Shown here: one piece after another, positions 1-6,073 of the stretch | Position numbering within the stretch: position 1 is the first letter of the stretch | Layout: every line of letters starts with the position of its first letter | Source: Oxalobacteraceae bacterium | Lineage (GTDB): Bacteria > Pseudomonadota > Gammaproteobacteria > Burkholderiales > Burkholderiaceae_D | Assembly: GCA_027485535.1 (NCBI GenBank) | Contig: JAIXQV010000105.1 | Span: 1 to 7,570, forward strand | Direction: 5' to 3' | Length of the DNA stretch: 7,570 nt | Made by a program: the position numbers and the translations under genes | The notes under the pieces: model-generated | What the model saw: only the letters and a program-made list of their open reading frames with translations | Told to the model about the DNA's origin: nothing | The model's database searches: none

Positions 1-341
1 GCTTGCACATGACAGCCAACGCAAGAGTTGGCCAGGAAGGTCGGACCGAGACCCCACTCACCACCGAGCAGTGGAAACACCACCCAGGGCGCTTTGAATT
101 GTTTTTCGCCGGCGCGAAACTTCCGTAACTCGCCATGCGAAAGACCGGGTACTGGTTGCAGGTAGGCTTCGTTCGGGGGAATCGGTTTAGGGGCCGAGCG
201 CGTCACCTGTGATTGAGATACTACCGGCAGTAATAGCGCAGTTAGGGCACAGAATGTCGCGATGAAAAGCGCGATCACCGCAGAACGTTGGCGTGATACC
301 TGTTTACTTGAAACTGGATAATGATTAACAGGATTATTCAT
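1..341 (-). CDS. Di-haem oxidoreductase-like c-type cytochrome (DHOR/DUF1111 type), N-terminal part
   Basis: This gene was read by translating the minus strand from the ATG at 341; 113 codons are visible before the window edge. Residues 1-20 are polar with K/R at 13, 17 and 19. Residues 21-41 form a hydrophobic stretch (AVIALFIATFCALTALLLPVV), so it is a signal peptide or membrane anchor placing the rest in the periplasm. Residues 93-113 read GGEWGLGPTFLANSCVGCHVQ, less the last residue or two at the edge, with a CxxCH haem c site at C107, C110, H111. The GLGP-x-F-x-A-x-SC-xx-CH context is typical of the di-haem oxidoreductase family, sometimes labelled thiol oxidoreductase, whose members usually exceed 400 residues. 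The second haem site would lie outside the window. The substrate is unknown. The ribosome site is weak, so the start is moderately sure. It follows a strong terminator and probably has its own promoter. Another c-type cytochrome family is the main alternative. Confidence 0.72.
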   Translation of the reverse strand, partial: MNNPVNHYPVSSKQVSRQRSAVIALFIATFCALTALLLPVVSQSQVTRSAPKPIPPNEAYLQPVPGLSHGELRKFRAGEKQFKAPWVVFPLLGGEWGLGPTFLANSCVGCHVQ

Positions 342-425
342 GGCTCGAAGATGGATTATCTTGACGATTATGGTTTGGTACCTGACTTGTTTTTATTTTT
401 CCTCAGCTTACCAGAACATCGACAC

Positions 426-454
426 AAAAAAACCGGCAGCATGTGCTGCCGGTT
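426..454 (-). terminator. Rho-independent terminator of the amidohydrolase / Cys-rich operon
   Basis: A perfect 11-bp stem (aaccggcagca at 431-441 pairs with tgctgccggtt at 444-454) has a two-base nominal loop. Read on the minus strand, it runs straight into a seven-base T-tract (432-426). It lies 86 bases past the stop codon of the six-cysteine protein gene and upstream of the cytochrome gene. It therefore separates those two transcription units. Confidence 0.9.
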
Positions 455-540
455 AACCATCAAGGTTCACAGGAAGATTAACCATCATCAGCCACGGTAG
501 ACCTGATGTATTGCCCCTTTTCACCCTACGGAGACCATCC

Positions 541-825
541 TTAGCACTTCTGTTCCATCTTGCACGATTTATAAGTCTCGTCTTTTTCTACAACACCTTC
601 ACAGGCTTCTTTGACATTGATTTTCGCGTTGCGGCATGCGGTCCCCAAGGCCACCATGGAATCGCTTGCTGCATTCTTCATATCGCAGAAATAATCCTGC
701 TGCTTTTTCGCATCTGCACATGTACCCACGCGCGTCTTTTTCTCGCCGTGGTGATCTGCCACCGCGACGCCCCCAACCAATGCCAACATTAGCCCCAAGA
801 CCAACGTGCTTTTTATAGATTTCAT
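541..825 (-). CDS. Small secreted six-cysteine protein, family not recognised
   Basis: The product has 94 residues. Residues 1-23 form a classic Sec signal peptide: K2 and K5, hydrophobic core LVLGLMLALVGGVAV, and an AVA cleavage site before D24. The mature part is about 71 residues, charged and mostly helical-looking. It has six cysteines at 36, 47, 64, 75, 88 and 94, spaced C-x10-C, x16, C-x10-C, x12, C-x5-C. The repeated C-x10-C suggests two similar helical segments, each closed by disulfides, or a helical hairpin joined by cross-links. This fits an oxidised periplasmic protein. No CxxC, CxxCH or histidine-rich metal site is seen apart from H25-H26 just after cleavage. The start is supported by AGGAGG eight bases upstream. 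It lies 81 bases after the amidohydrolase with no terminator between, so co-transcription is likely. A role as a partner, inhibitor or stabiliser of that enzyme is only inference. Confidence 0.85.
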   Translation of the reverse strand: MKSIKSTLVLGLMLALVGGVAVADHHGEKKTRVGTCADAKKQQDYFCDMKNAASDSMVALGTACRNAKINVKEACEGVVEKDETYKSCKMEQKC

Positions 826-833
826 TATTTCGT

Positions 834-839
834 CCTCCT
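834..839 (-). promoter_or_regulatory. Shine-Dalgarno site of the six-cysteine protein gene
   Basis: On the minus strand this is AGGAGG, a full consensus match, eight bases before the ATG at 825. It fixes the start and suggests strong translation of this small secreted protein. Confidence 0.85.
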
Positions 840-864
840 GTTCTCAATCAGCGATACAGTGCGT

Positions 865-897
865 GTGCCGTATGCCGGCGAACCGGCATACGGTCAC
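865..897 (-). promoter_or_regulatory. Intercistronic UUCG-loop hairpin between the amidohydrolase and Cys-rich genes
   Basis: Eleven perfectly paired bases (868-878 with 883-893) enclose a four-base loop that reads TTCG on the minus strand. Bases gtg (865-867) and cac (895-897) can extend the stem past one bulged base (894). No T-tract follows on the minus strand, so it is not a standard terminator. Its position, 10-42 bases past the upstream stop codon, fits an mRNA-stabilising or processing hairpin that would set the relative level of the two messages. That role is inference. Confidence 0.6.
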
Positions 898-906
898 CTC
901 ACGGTA

Positions 907-2472
907 TTAAACGCCGAGATCAAACTCCCGGCCTTGCTTGGCGATGTAGCCATACGCAGCATTACTACGTGAGCCACCCATCGCCAGATACTCGGCCTTC
1001 ATCTTAGCGATCATGTCGTTGTCAAACGGCGTGGTCATCGCATCAGCGGCCATCTTCTGCGCGTCAAGTTTGTACAGCTTGGCTGAGTTGAGGCCGAAGA
1101 TCTTGTTCTTGACCGTGCCACGACCATCGCCCAGAGGAATCTTCCAGCCCTGGCTCTTCATGATGCTCTCTGGGATTTCGAGACGACGCATCGCTTCGAT
1201 CTGCCACTGTGGCGAGCCATACCAGACCGAGTCGGTACCCCAAACTACGCGGTCCGGACCCATCAGGTTGACCAGCTGACCAACGAAGGCCGAGCAGAAC
1301 TTCGGATCGGTAACAGCGGTCGACGCAAACACCGAGCCCAGCTCTGCGTAAACGTTTTTGACGCCGAATTTCTCCGGGATGCGGGCCAGATCGGTCGACC
1401 ACTGGATGTAGCCGTTCTTTTCGAACTGAGCCATTTCCATATCCGGCTTATCAGCCAGCCATGGACGCAGCGCTGCGTGATAAATCACGAAGTTCATCTG
1501 TGGCCAATCTTTAGCAGCCTGGCCGAGATCGTTGACGGTAGCATGTTCCCACGTGCCGGCAAACGCCTTCTCGTAATCACGCGGCATTAGACCCTTGTGG
1601 ATACAGATCGTGTTGATGCCTGCCTTAATTGCTTTCTCGTAGAAGGGGTACATCAGTTTTTCATCATCCAGGCGCCATGCGAATTTCGACGGACCGAATG
1701 GATCACCAATGGTGTACGACTTCCAGGACACAGGCTTCAGCTCTTCGATCGCGCGATCGACTTCATCCATCCAGTTCGGATATTTCGGCGTGATCACTGA
1801 GTGGCCGAGCATACGGACAGTACCGGCCATTTTGTTCACCGAGCGGCAGGCATTCTGGATCGCATCGTTCGAGAGCAGCCACCAGTTCGGATCATCAAAC
1901 GGTGCGCCCGACAGCAACGCTACCGAGGTATCCGAGTCAAGGAAAATCTCCTTGAGGTAGTTGTCCATCTTGTAGCGCGACAGATTGGTCGGAATATTGC
2001 CGATGTTCGGGTTGACCTTGGCGCCCTCAGCCCATTTGGTCAGGCCAAGCAGACCTTCCTCTTTGAAGTCATCGCGAATGAAGTGGGTTTGATCATCAAA
2101 AATGAATTGGCCCTTGTACTTCGCCTTGCGATCGCCTGCTGCGTCCGGGTTCTTCGCTTCTGCCTCGGTCACATCAAACACGTTACCGTAGACCTGATTC
2201 ATCGCAAGGAACGCGGTTGCCATACCAGAGGAGGTCGCCAGAAAGTCACGGCGACTCAAGTTGTGGCGCTTGGCTTCCTTGTCGGCCATTTCCTTAATCA
2301 GGAATTCGACCTTCTTCTGCTTCTCGGTTTGCGGTAGGGGGTTGTACTCACCGTTCGACACCATCTGCGTCGGGATTGGTGAGCGGAACGCTGCTTCGTC
2401 TGCGGGTAAGCACTCGGCAAACTCACGCTCCGTCATCGAAACACCAAAAAATGGCCTTTGCTTGTCAGTCAT
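907..2472 (-). CDS. Tat-exported amidohydrolase (amidohydrolase_2 / TIM-barrel metal hydrolase)
   Basis: The product has 521 residues. Residues 1-70 are a polar, charged extension. A twin-arginine motif follows at S73-R74-R75-D76-F77-L78, then a mild hydrophobic core (LATSSGMATAFLAMN) and a likely cleavage site near AEA at 104-106. A folded enzyme of about 415 residues would thus reach the periplasm. The barrel begins around 120. Candidate metal or catalytic residues are Q128-T-H130 at the usual HxH position, H292 (ICIHKG), H332 (VIYHAA) and D414 (WGTDSVW). The last is the signature aspartate of the amidohydrolase_2 (ACMSD/4-oxalomesaconate hydratase-like) group, whose members hydrolyse or decarboxylate small carboxylates. 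The actual substrate cannot be read from sequence. A GAGGAG site six bases upstream supports the early ATG. A sigma-54 promoter lies about 185 bases upstream of the start codon, and the gene leads a likely two-gene operon. Confidence 0.85.
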   Translation of the reverse strand: MTDKQRPFFGVSMTEREFAECLPADEAAFRSPIPTQMVSNGEYNPLPQTEKQKKVEFLIKEMADKEAKRHNLSRRDFLATSSGMATAFLAMNQVYGNVFDVTEAEAKNPDAAGDRKAKYKGQFIFDDQTHFIRDDFKEEGLLGLTKWAEGAKVNPNIGNIPTNLSRYKMDNYLKEIFLDSDTSVALLSGAPFDDPNWWLLSNDAIQNACRSVNKMAGTVRMLGHSVITPKYPNWMDEVDRAIEELKPVSWKSYTIGDPFGPSKFAWRLDDEKLMYPFYEKAIKAGINTICIHKGLMPRDYEKAFAGTWEHATVNDLGQAAKDWPQMNFVIYHAALRPWLADKPDMEMAQFEKNGYIQWSTDLARIPEKFGVKNVYAELGSVFASTAVTDPKFCSAFVGQLVNLMGPDRVVWGTDSVWYGSPQWQIEAMRRLEIPESIMKSQGWKIPLGDGRGTVKNKIFGLNSAKLYKLDAQKMAADAMTTPFDNDMIAKMKAEYLAMGGSRSNAAYGYIAKQGREFDLGV

Positions 2473-2478
2473 TTTTGT

Positions 2479-2484
2479 CTCCTC
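2479..2484 (-). promoter_or_regulatory. Shine-Dalgarno site fixing the long N-terminus of the amidohydrolase
   Basis: The minus strand reads GAGGAG six bases before the ATG at 2472. The next in-frame ATG near the Tat motif (codon 62, at 2289) has only AAGGA butted against it, too close for normal initiation. This site is why the 70-residue extension ahead of the twin arginines is taken as translated. Confidence 0.75.
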
Positions 2485-2668
2485 AGGTTGTTATTCAGGG
2501 CGGCTTCACCCTGTTTGCTGCAAGGCTGCGCTTGTGGATGGACTTCCGATCAAGGAGGCCCACTACCCGCCCAACCCTCAACACCGTCGCTACACGATGA
2601 CTCAGTGCAGCATGTTCGCTTCCACACCCATGACAGACAGGGCTAATGGCGAATCCTGAAACTAAAGA

Positions 2669-2683
2669 GCAATCTGTGTGCCA
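2669..2683 (-). promoter_or_regulatory. Sigma-54 (RpoN) -24/-12 promoter of the amidohydrolase operon
   Basis: On the minus strand the sequence is TGGCAC-ACAGA-TTGC, preceded by T and followed by T. It matches the core -24 and -12 elements with the required five-base spacing. The conserved GG lies in 2683-2678 and the GC at 2670-2669. Transcription would start near 2657, leaving a leader of about 185 bases before the ATG at 2472. The gene just upstream encodes a sigma-54 activator, which makes a chance match unlikely. Confidence 0.88.
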
Positions 2684-2769
2684 ATGGCCGGGCAGCGCTT
2701 GCCTGTTCGACTTGGCTGAAATTCTGATTCGTTTGTCGCGAATTAACTGAAGAAACAGCAGCGACTCAA

Positions 2770-2828
2770 TGTCACCCAATGCTAGTTCACCGTCTCGGTG
2801 TAACACCAAGCTGTGACACTGTCACAGC
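2770..2828. promoter_or_regulatory. Probable upstream activator sites: TGTNACA cluster with a 19-bp palindrome
   Basis: A perfect inverted repeat spans 2810-2828: gctgtgaca, a central c, then tgtcacagc. It contains TGTGACA (2812-2818) and TGTCACA (2820-2826). A third heptamer, TGTAACA (2799-2805), sits in the smaller dyad ggtgt-a-acacc (2797-2807). A near match, TGTCACC, is at 2770-2776. The cluster lies about 110-170 bases upstream of the predicted sigma-54 start, the usual range for enhancer sites of sigma-54 activators. No T-tract follows on the minus strand, so it is not an ordinary terminator for the regulator gene that ends at 2846. Binding by that regulator is inferred. Confidence 0.65.
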
Positions 2829-2845
2829 GTTGTCAGCGAGGTGTA

Positions 2846-4780
2846 TCAGCGCGGTGGGGTGATGCCGTGTTGCTTCATGCGGCGGTATAAGGTCATGCGT
2901 GAGATGCCGAGATTTTGCGCTGCAGCAGTCACATTCCATTGGCAAGATTCGAGTTCACCGAGCAGTTCCACAGCTTGCTTGCCATGGCGCGACAGATCGC
3001 GCGCGATCAGCGGGCTGTCGGGGTCGTTGAGGTCTGGGTTCACCAGATACTCGGGCAGGTCGCCCACGGTAATCATTTGATCTACACAGACCGCTGCTGC
3101 GAAGTCCATCACATTGGTGAGTTCGCGCAGATTGCCGGGCCAGCGGTGGCGCATCAGTAGCGCTCTCGCTTCTGCGTCAATCGAGAGTGGGTGTTGTTGA
3201 CACGTGTTACGTGATTGCTGTGAAATGGCACGATCGATCAACCAGCTCAGATCCTTACGCTCGCGTACAGGCGGCAAAGTAAAATGCGCGCCATTCAAAC
3301 GATAGAACAAATCATCGCGGAATACGCCTTCGCGGACGCGTGACTCTAAGTTACAGTGGGTAGCGGCAATCACGCGCACGTTCACCGGCACGGGGCGCTG
3401 CGCACCCACTGGCACCACTTCTTTTTCAGATAGCACTCTCAGCAAGCGTGTTTGCATTGCCTTCGGCATATCACCAATTTCATCCAGGAACAGCGTGCCA
3501 CCATCGGCTTCTTGAATTAAACCTTTTCTTCCCTTGGTAGCTGCACCCGAGAAACTGCCCGGGGCATAGCCAAACAACTCGCTCTCTATGAGAGAGTCGG
3601 GAATCGCAGCACAATTGACGGCAATGAATGGACCATCACGTCGCTCACTGCTCTGATGCAGCGCCTTGGCAAAATACTCCTTGCCACTACCCGTCTCGCC
3701 AGTGACGAGAATACTGATCGGCGAATTTGCCAGGCGCGCAGCCCGTGCGATCTGTTTTTCGAGCTGTGTATCGCCTTGTGTGAGCGCCTTGAGCTCGGCA
3801 GGAATCACAACGGTAGTGCTTTCCTCTGCTCCGGACATACTGCGACGCGCCGGCCATTTCACCGACAAGAACACCACCTGCAGCGAGTTATGAATCTTTA
3901 GCGCACGGCGATCAACGGGTCGCTCTGCCAAGTAATTGGGAAGATCATTGACGGTAAGTTCGATCAAATCCGAAATCGACTGCCCCATCAGCCCCGTGCT
4001 CATGTGCTGCTTGAACAATTTCTCTGCGAGATGGTTATAGCCGACGACTTTACCGGATGCATCAACCGCGAGCAGATATTCCGGGCTCACCTCAAGGAAC
4101 TCCGGCGCAGTGGACATCCGCAATATCCATTGATCACGATAGTGATGCAAGAAGTAGGCGTTCTCGATTTTGTGCGCATACATACGCACCAACTGCAGTG
4201 CCAGGTGCTGACTGGTCTTGTCAGAGGGGGAGGTCAGTAGCGAGATATCCAGTACAGCTTTCAAGCGACCTGCTGGATCATATACCGGTGCTGCAGTACA
4301 GGTCAGTGGAATATGGGTTGCGTCGAAGTGATCTTCTAGGTGAACTGTCAACGCCTCACCCGTCGTGATGCAGGTGCCAACTCCGCAGGTTCCTGCCACC
4401 GTTTCATGCCAATTCGACCCGAGGTACAAGCCTGCTTTTCTCAGGCTGGCATCAAGTTGAATATCACCCATGAAGTCAACAGTTACGCCATGTGAATCGG
4501 TGAGAAGGATTGCGTAGCCTAGCCCAGCGACATGGTGATAAAGCGCCTCTACACCGTGACGTGCAATGTGCAGAAAATCTTCGAGCTGGTCTTTGTGTTC
4601 TCGAACCCGGTCACTGGGCAGGATAATCGCTTCCTGCATCCGGGTCGGATCGAGCTTGTGATCATGAACGCAGCGCATCCATGATTCTCGAATGATCTGA
4701 TCCTGCAACAGTCCGGCCTGCGAGCGTGCCTCTGCGACTTGCACCACTGTCTCGATATGCTTCTTTTTTTCTGCTAGCAC
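2846..4780 (-). CDS. Sigma-54-dependent transcriptional activator, AcoR type (GAF-PAS-AAA+-HTH_8)
   Basis: The product has 644 residues and starts at GTG 4780; no ATG occurs before codon 48, and the ribosome site is weak. A GAF-like sensor domain covers about 60-185, with AcoR-like features (W124-HETVAGTCGVGTC, then a CTAAPVYDP segment). A PAS-like domain covers about 228-310. The AAA+ domain runs about 325-560: Walker A GETGSGKE (361-368), the sigma-54-contacting loop GSFSGA (408-413), Walker B TLFLDEIGD (429-437), arginine-finger region FRDDLFYRL (487-495) and RHRWPGNLREL (544-554). A Fis-type HTH occupies about 605-640 (NVTAAAQNLGISRMTLYRRMKQHGI, less one or two end residues). It should hydrolyse ATP to remodel RNA polymerase-sigma-54. 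The contact loop differs from the usual GAFTGA by A-to-S and T-to-S but keeps the key phenylalanine. A sigma-54 promoter and palindromic sites lie just downstream, so the amidohydrolase operon is its likely target. The ligand is unknown; acetoin is known for AcoR itself but cannot be assumed. Confidence 0.93.
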   Translation of the reverse strand: MLAEKKKHIETVVQVAEARSQAGLLQDQIIRESWMRCVHDHKLDPTRMQEAIILPSDRVREHKDQLEDFLHIARHGVEALYHHVAGLGYAILLTDSHGVTVDFMGDIQLDASLRKAGLYLGSNWHETVAGTCGVGTCITTGEALTVHLEDHFDATHIPLTCTAAPVYDPAGRLKAVLDISLLTSPSDKTSQHLALQLVRMYAHKIENAYFLHHYRDQWILRMSTAPEFLEVSPEYLLAVDASGKVVGYNHLAEKLFKQHMSTGLMGQSISDLIELTVNDLPNYLAERPVDRRALKIHNSLQVVFLSVKWPARRSMSGAEESTTVVIPAELKALTQGDTQLEKQIARAARLANSPISILVTGETGSGKEYFAKALHQSSERRDGPFIAVNCAAIPDSLIESELFGYAPGSFSGAATKGRKGLIQEADGGTLFLDEIGDMPKAMQTRLLRVLSEKEVVPVGAQRPVPVNVRVIAATHCNLESRVREGVFRDDLFYRLNGAHFTLPPVRERKDLSWLIDRAISQQSRNTCQQHPLSIDAEARALLMRHRWPGNLRELTNVMDFAAAVCVDQMITVGDLPEYLVNPDLNDPDSPLIARDLSRHGKQAVELLGELESCQWNVTAAAQNLGISRMTLYRRMKQHGITPPR

Positions 4781-5125
4781 CGTGCCACCGTGAGGGTTGG
4801 GTTGGTCGGAGAGCCTGATCGTTATTTTTCTCGTCAGTCAGGCTGGCTCATGCAGCAATCATTTCTTATGCTCCAAGATACACCGAGTTTCGGCTGATCC
4901 AAACATAATTATTGGTGATTTTCATGCTGCACCGCGATGAAATTTTCAAACTCATAATTTGAATTAATAAGTCGAAAACGAGTCTTGCGCCGTGGTGCGC
5001 GGTGTGAGGCCTCTGATACTTGTCGAATTAAAAATTCATTGCCAAAGATAAACGGACCGCCAAAGAAAAACGCACCCGAAGGTGCGCTTAAAGGTGCTAC
5101 GGAGAGTCGGGGGAGGTAAGCTTAT
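4781..5125. other. 345-base gap between hprA and the regulator gene
   Basis: The right end (5062-5086) holds the hprA terminator. The stretch 4860-5060 is notably AT-rich and should hold the promoter of the regulator, which reads leftward. I found no convincing -35/-10 pair and no good sigma-54 promoter there. No TGTNACA element like those ahead of the amidohydrolase was seen, so there is no sign of autoregulation through the same sites. No coding or RNA gene was recognised. Confidence 0.6.
5062..5086 (-). terminator. Rho-independent terminator of the glyA-sgaA-hprA unit
   Basis: A six-bp stem (cgcacc 5071-5076, ggtgcg 5081-5086) encloses a four-base loop that reads TTCG on the minus strand. 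It is followed on that strand by TTTTTCTTT (5070-5062). It lies 39 bases past the hprA stop codon, closing the unit and insulating the regulator gene. Confidence 0.85.
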
Positions 5126-6073
5126 TTAAGTGACTAGATGTTGTGGCTTACCTGCGATGAAGCATTCGATATTGTCGATCAGCTGATCCGCCAAGAACTG
5201 CATCGCGCCGTCCGATGCCCAAGCCACGTGTGGTGTGAGAATAAAGTTCGGCGTTTTTATGTCCAGCAAAGGATTGCCATCCTTCGGTGGTTCTTTGGTC
5301 AGCACATCAAAACCTGCGCCAGCGATCAAACCAGTTTCAAGGGCGGTTTTCAGTGCATGCTCATCCACCAAACCACCGCGTGCGGTGTTGATCAGAATCG
5401 CGCTGCGCTTCATCTTCTTGAACTGCTCAAGACCGATGAAGTTACGTGACGATGGTGTCAACGGGCAGTGCAGCGAAATAATGTCCGACTCTGCGAACAC
5501 GACTTCTGGATCGGTAAACTCGACCCCCGGTGCTTTCGGTGGTGCATGGTCTGCAAATAGCACACGCATACCCAGTGCCTTGGCGATCGCTGCCGTGCCT
5601 TGGCCCAGTACACCTTCACCGAAAATACCGATCGTGCTGCCGTGCAGATCATGAATCGGATGATCGAAGAAGCAGAACTGATCCTGTGCCTGCCAGCGCC
5701 CACGCAGCACGTCTTCGCGGTACGCAATCAAATTGCGGCGTAACGCAAAGATCAGTGCAAAGCTGTGCTCTGGCACCGTATGCACGGCGTAGTTGCGAAT
5801 ATTCGCAACCGCCACACCACGCTCACGGCAGGCGTCGACATCAATCACGTCGTAGCCTGTAGCTGCGACCGCGATCATTTTCAGGTTCGGCAACTGCTCC
5901 AGTGAAGCACGACGAATCGGCACCTTGTTGGTGATCGCAATCGTCGCGTTAGAGAGCCGGTCGACGACCGACTGCTCTAACGTTTGAGCATGCTCTTCCC
6001 AGTGATGCGCGAAGCCCGGCTTACGGACCTCAGCCTTTAACGACTGCCGATCGAGGAAGACTATTTGTTCCAT
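5126..6073 (-). CDS. hprA: Hydroxypyruvate reductase / glycerate dehydrogenase (D-2-hydroxyacid dehydrogenase family)
   Basis: The product has 315 residues, the normal size for the family, counted from ATG 6073. A possible ATG ten codons earlier was rejected: the protein then begins MEQIVFLDRQ as relatives do, and AAGGAA (6078-6083) precedes 6073. It should reduce hydroxypyruvate to D-glycerate, and possibly glyoxylate, with NAD(P)H in the cytosol. The N-terminal substrate domain covers about 1-100. The Rossmann part has G152-E-G154-V-L-G157, with D175 ending the second strand, which favours NADH. The catalytic triad is R232 (NTARGG), E261 (LTKEPP) and H282 (TPHVAWAS). Its place next to sgaA, which makes hydroxypyruvate, decides the substrate within this broad family. 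Its first codons overlap the end of sgaA by 44 bases, so the two are translated from one message. Confidence 0.92.
   Translation of the reverse strand: MEQIVFLDRQSLKAEVRKPGFAHHWEEHAQTLEQSVVDRLSNATIAITNKVPIRRASLEQLPNLKMIAVAATGYDVIDVDACRERGVAVANIRNYAVHTVPEHSFALIFALRRNLIAYREDVLRGRWQAQDQFCFFDHPIHDLHGSTIGIFGEGVLGQGTAAIAKALGMRVLFADHAPPKAPGVEFTDPEVVFAESDIISLHCPLTPSSRNFIGLEQFKKMKRSAILINTARGGLVDEHALKTALETGLIAGAGFDVLTKEPPKDGNPLLDIKTPNFILTPHVAWASDGAMQFLADQLIDNIECFIAGKPQHLVT

Noticed and set aside
453..487. Ten-base direct repeat ttaaccatca at 453-462 and 478-487
   Set aside because: Two short copies beside the terminator, with no further copies or mobile-element features, are within chance expectation.
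1801..2337. Plus-strand open frame of 178 codons opposite the amidohydrolase
   Set aside because: It is antisense to the Tat-amidohydrolase and shows no domain or ribosome site, so it is treated as a shadow frame.
2626..2656. Short open frame (nine codons, MGVEANMLH) in the amidohydrolase leader
   Set aside because: It has no ribosome site and no attenuator structure was found with it, so there is no support for a leader peptide.
2717..2732. Possible IHF site between the activator sites and the sigma-54 promoter
   Set aside because: The position is right and the DNA is AT-leaning, but the best match to WATCAANNNNTTR has two mismatches, so it is not listed as a feature.
2811..2827. CRP-like site TGTGA-N5-TCACA
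   Set aside because: CRP sites need six bases between half-sites and this has five. The palindrome is better explained as the site of the adjacent sigma-54 activator.
2810..2828. Palindrome as a terminator for the regulator gene
   Set aside because: The stem is strong, but no T-tract follows on the minus strand, and similar heptamers nearby argue for a protein-binding site.
4773..4787. Sigma-54-like TGGCAC-N5-TAGC at the start of the regulator gene
   Set aside because: The -12 element has a mismatch, and the element overlaps the GTG start codon. A transcript would begin inside the gene with no nearby start codon, so it is probably chance.
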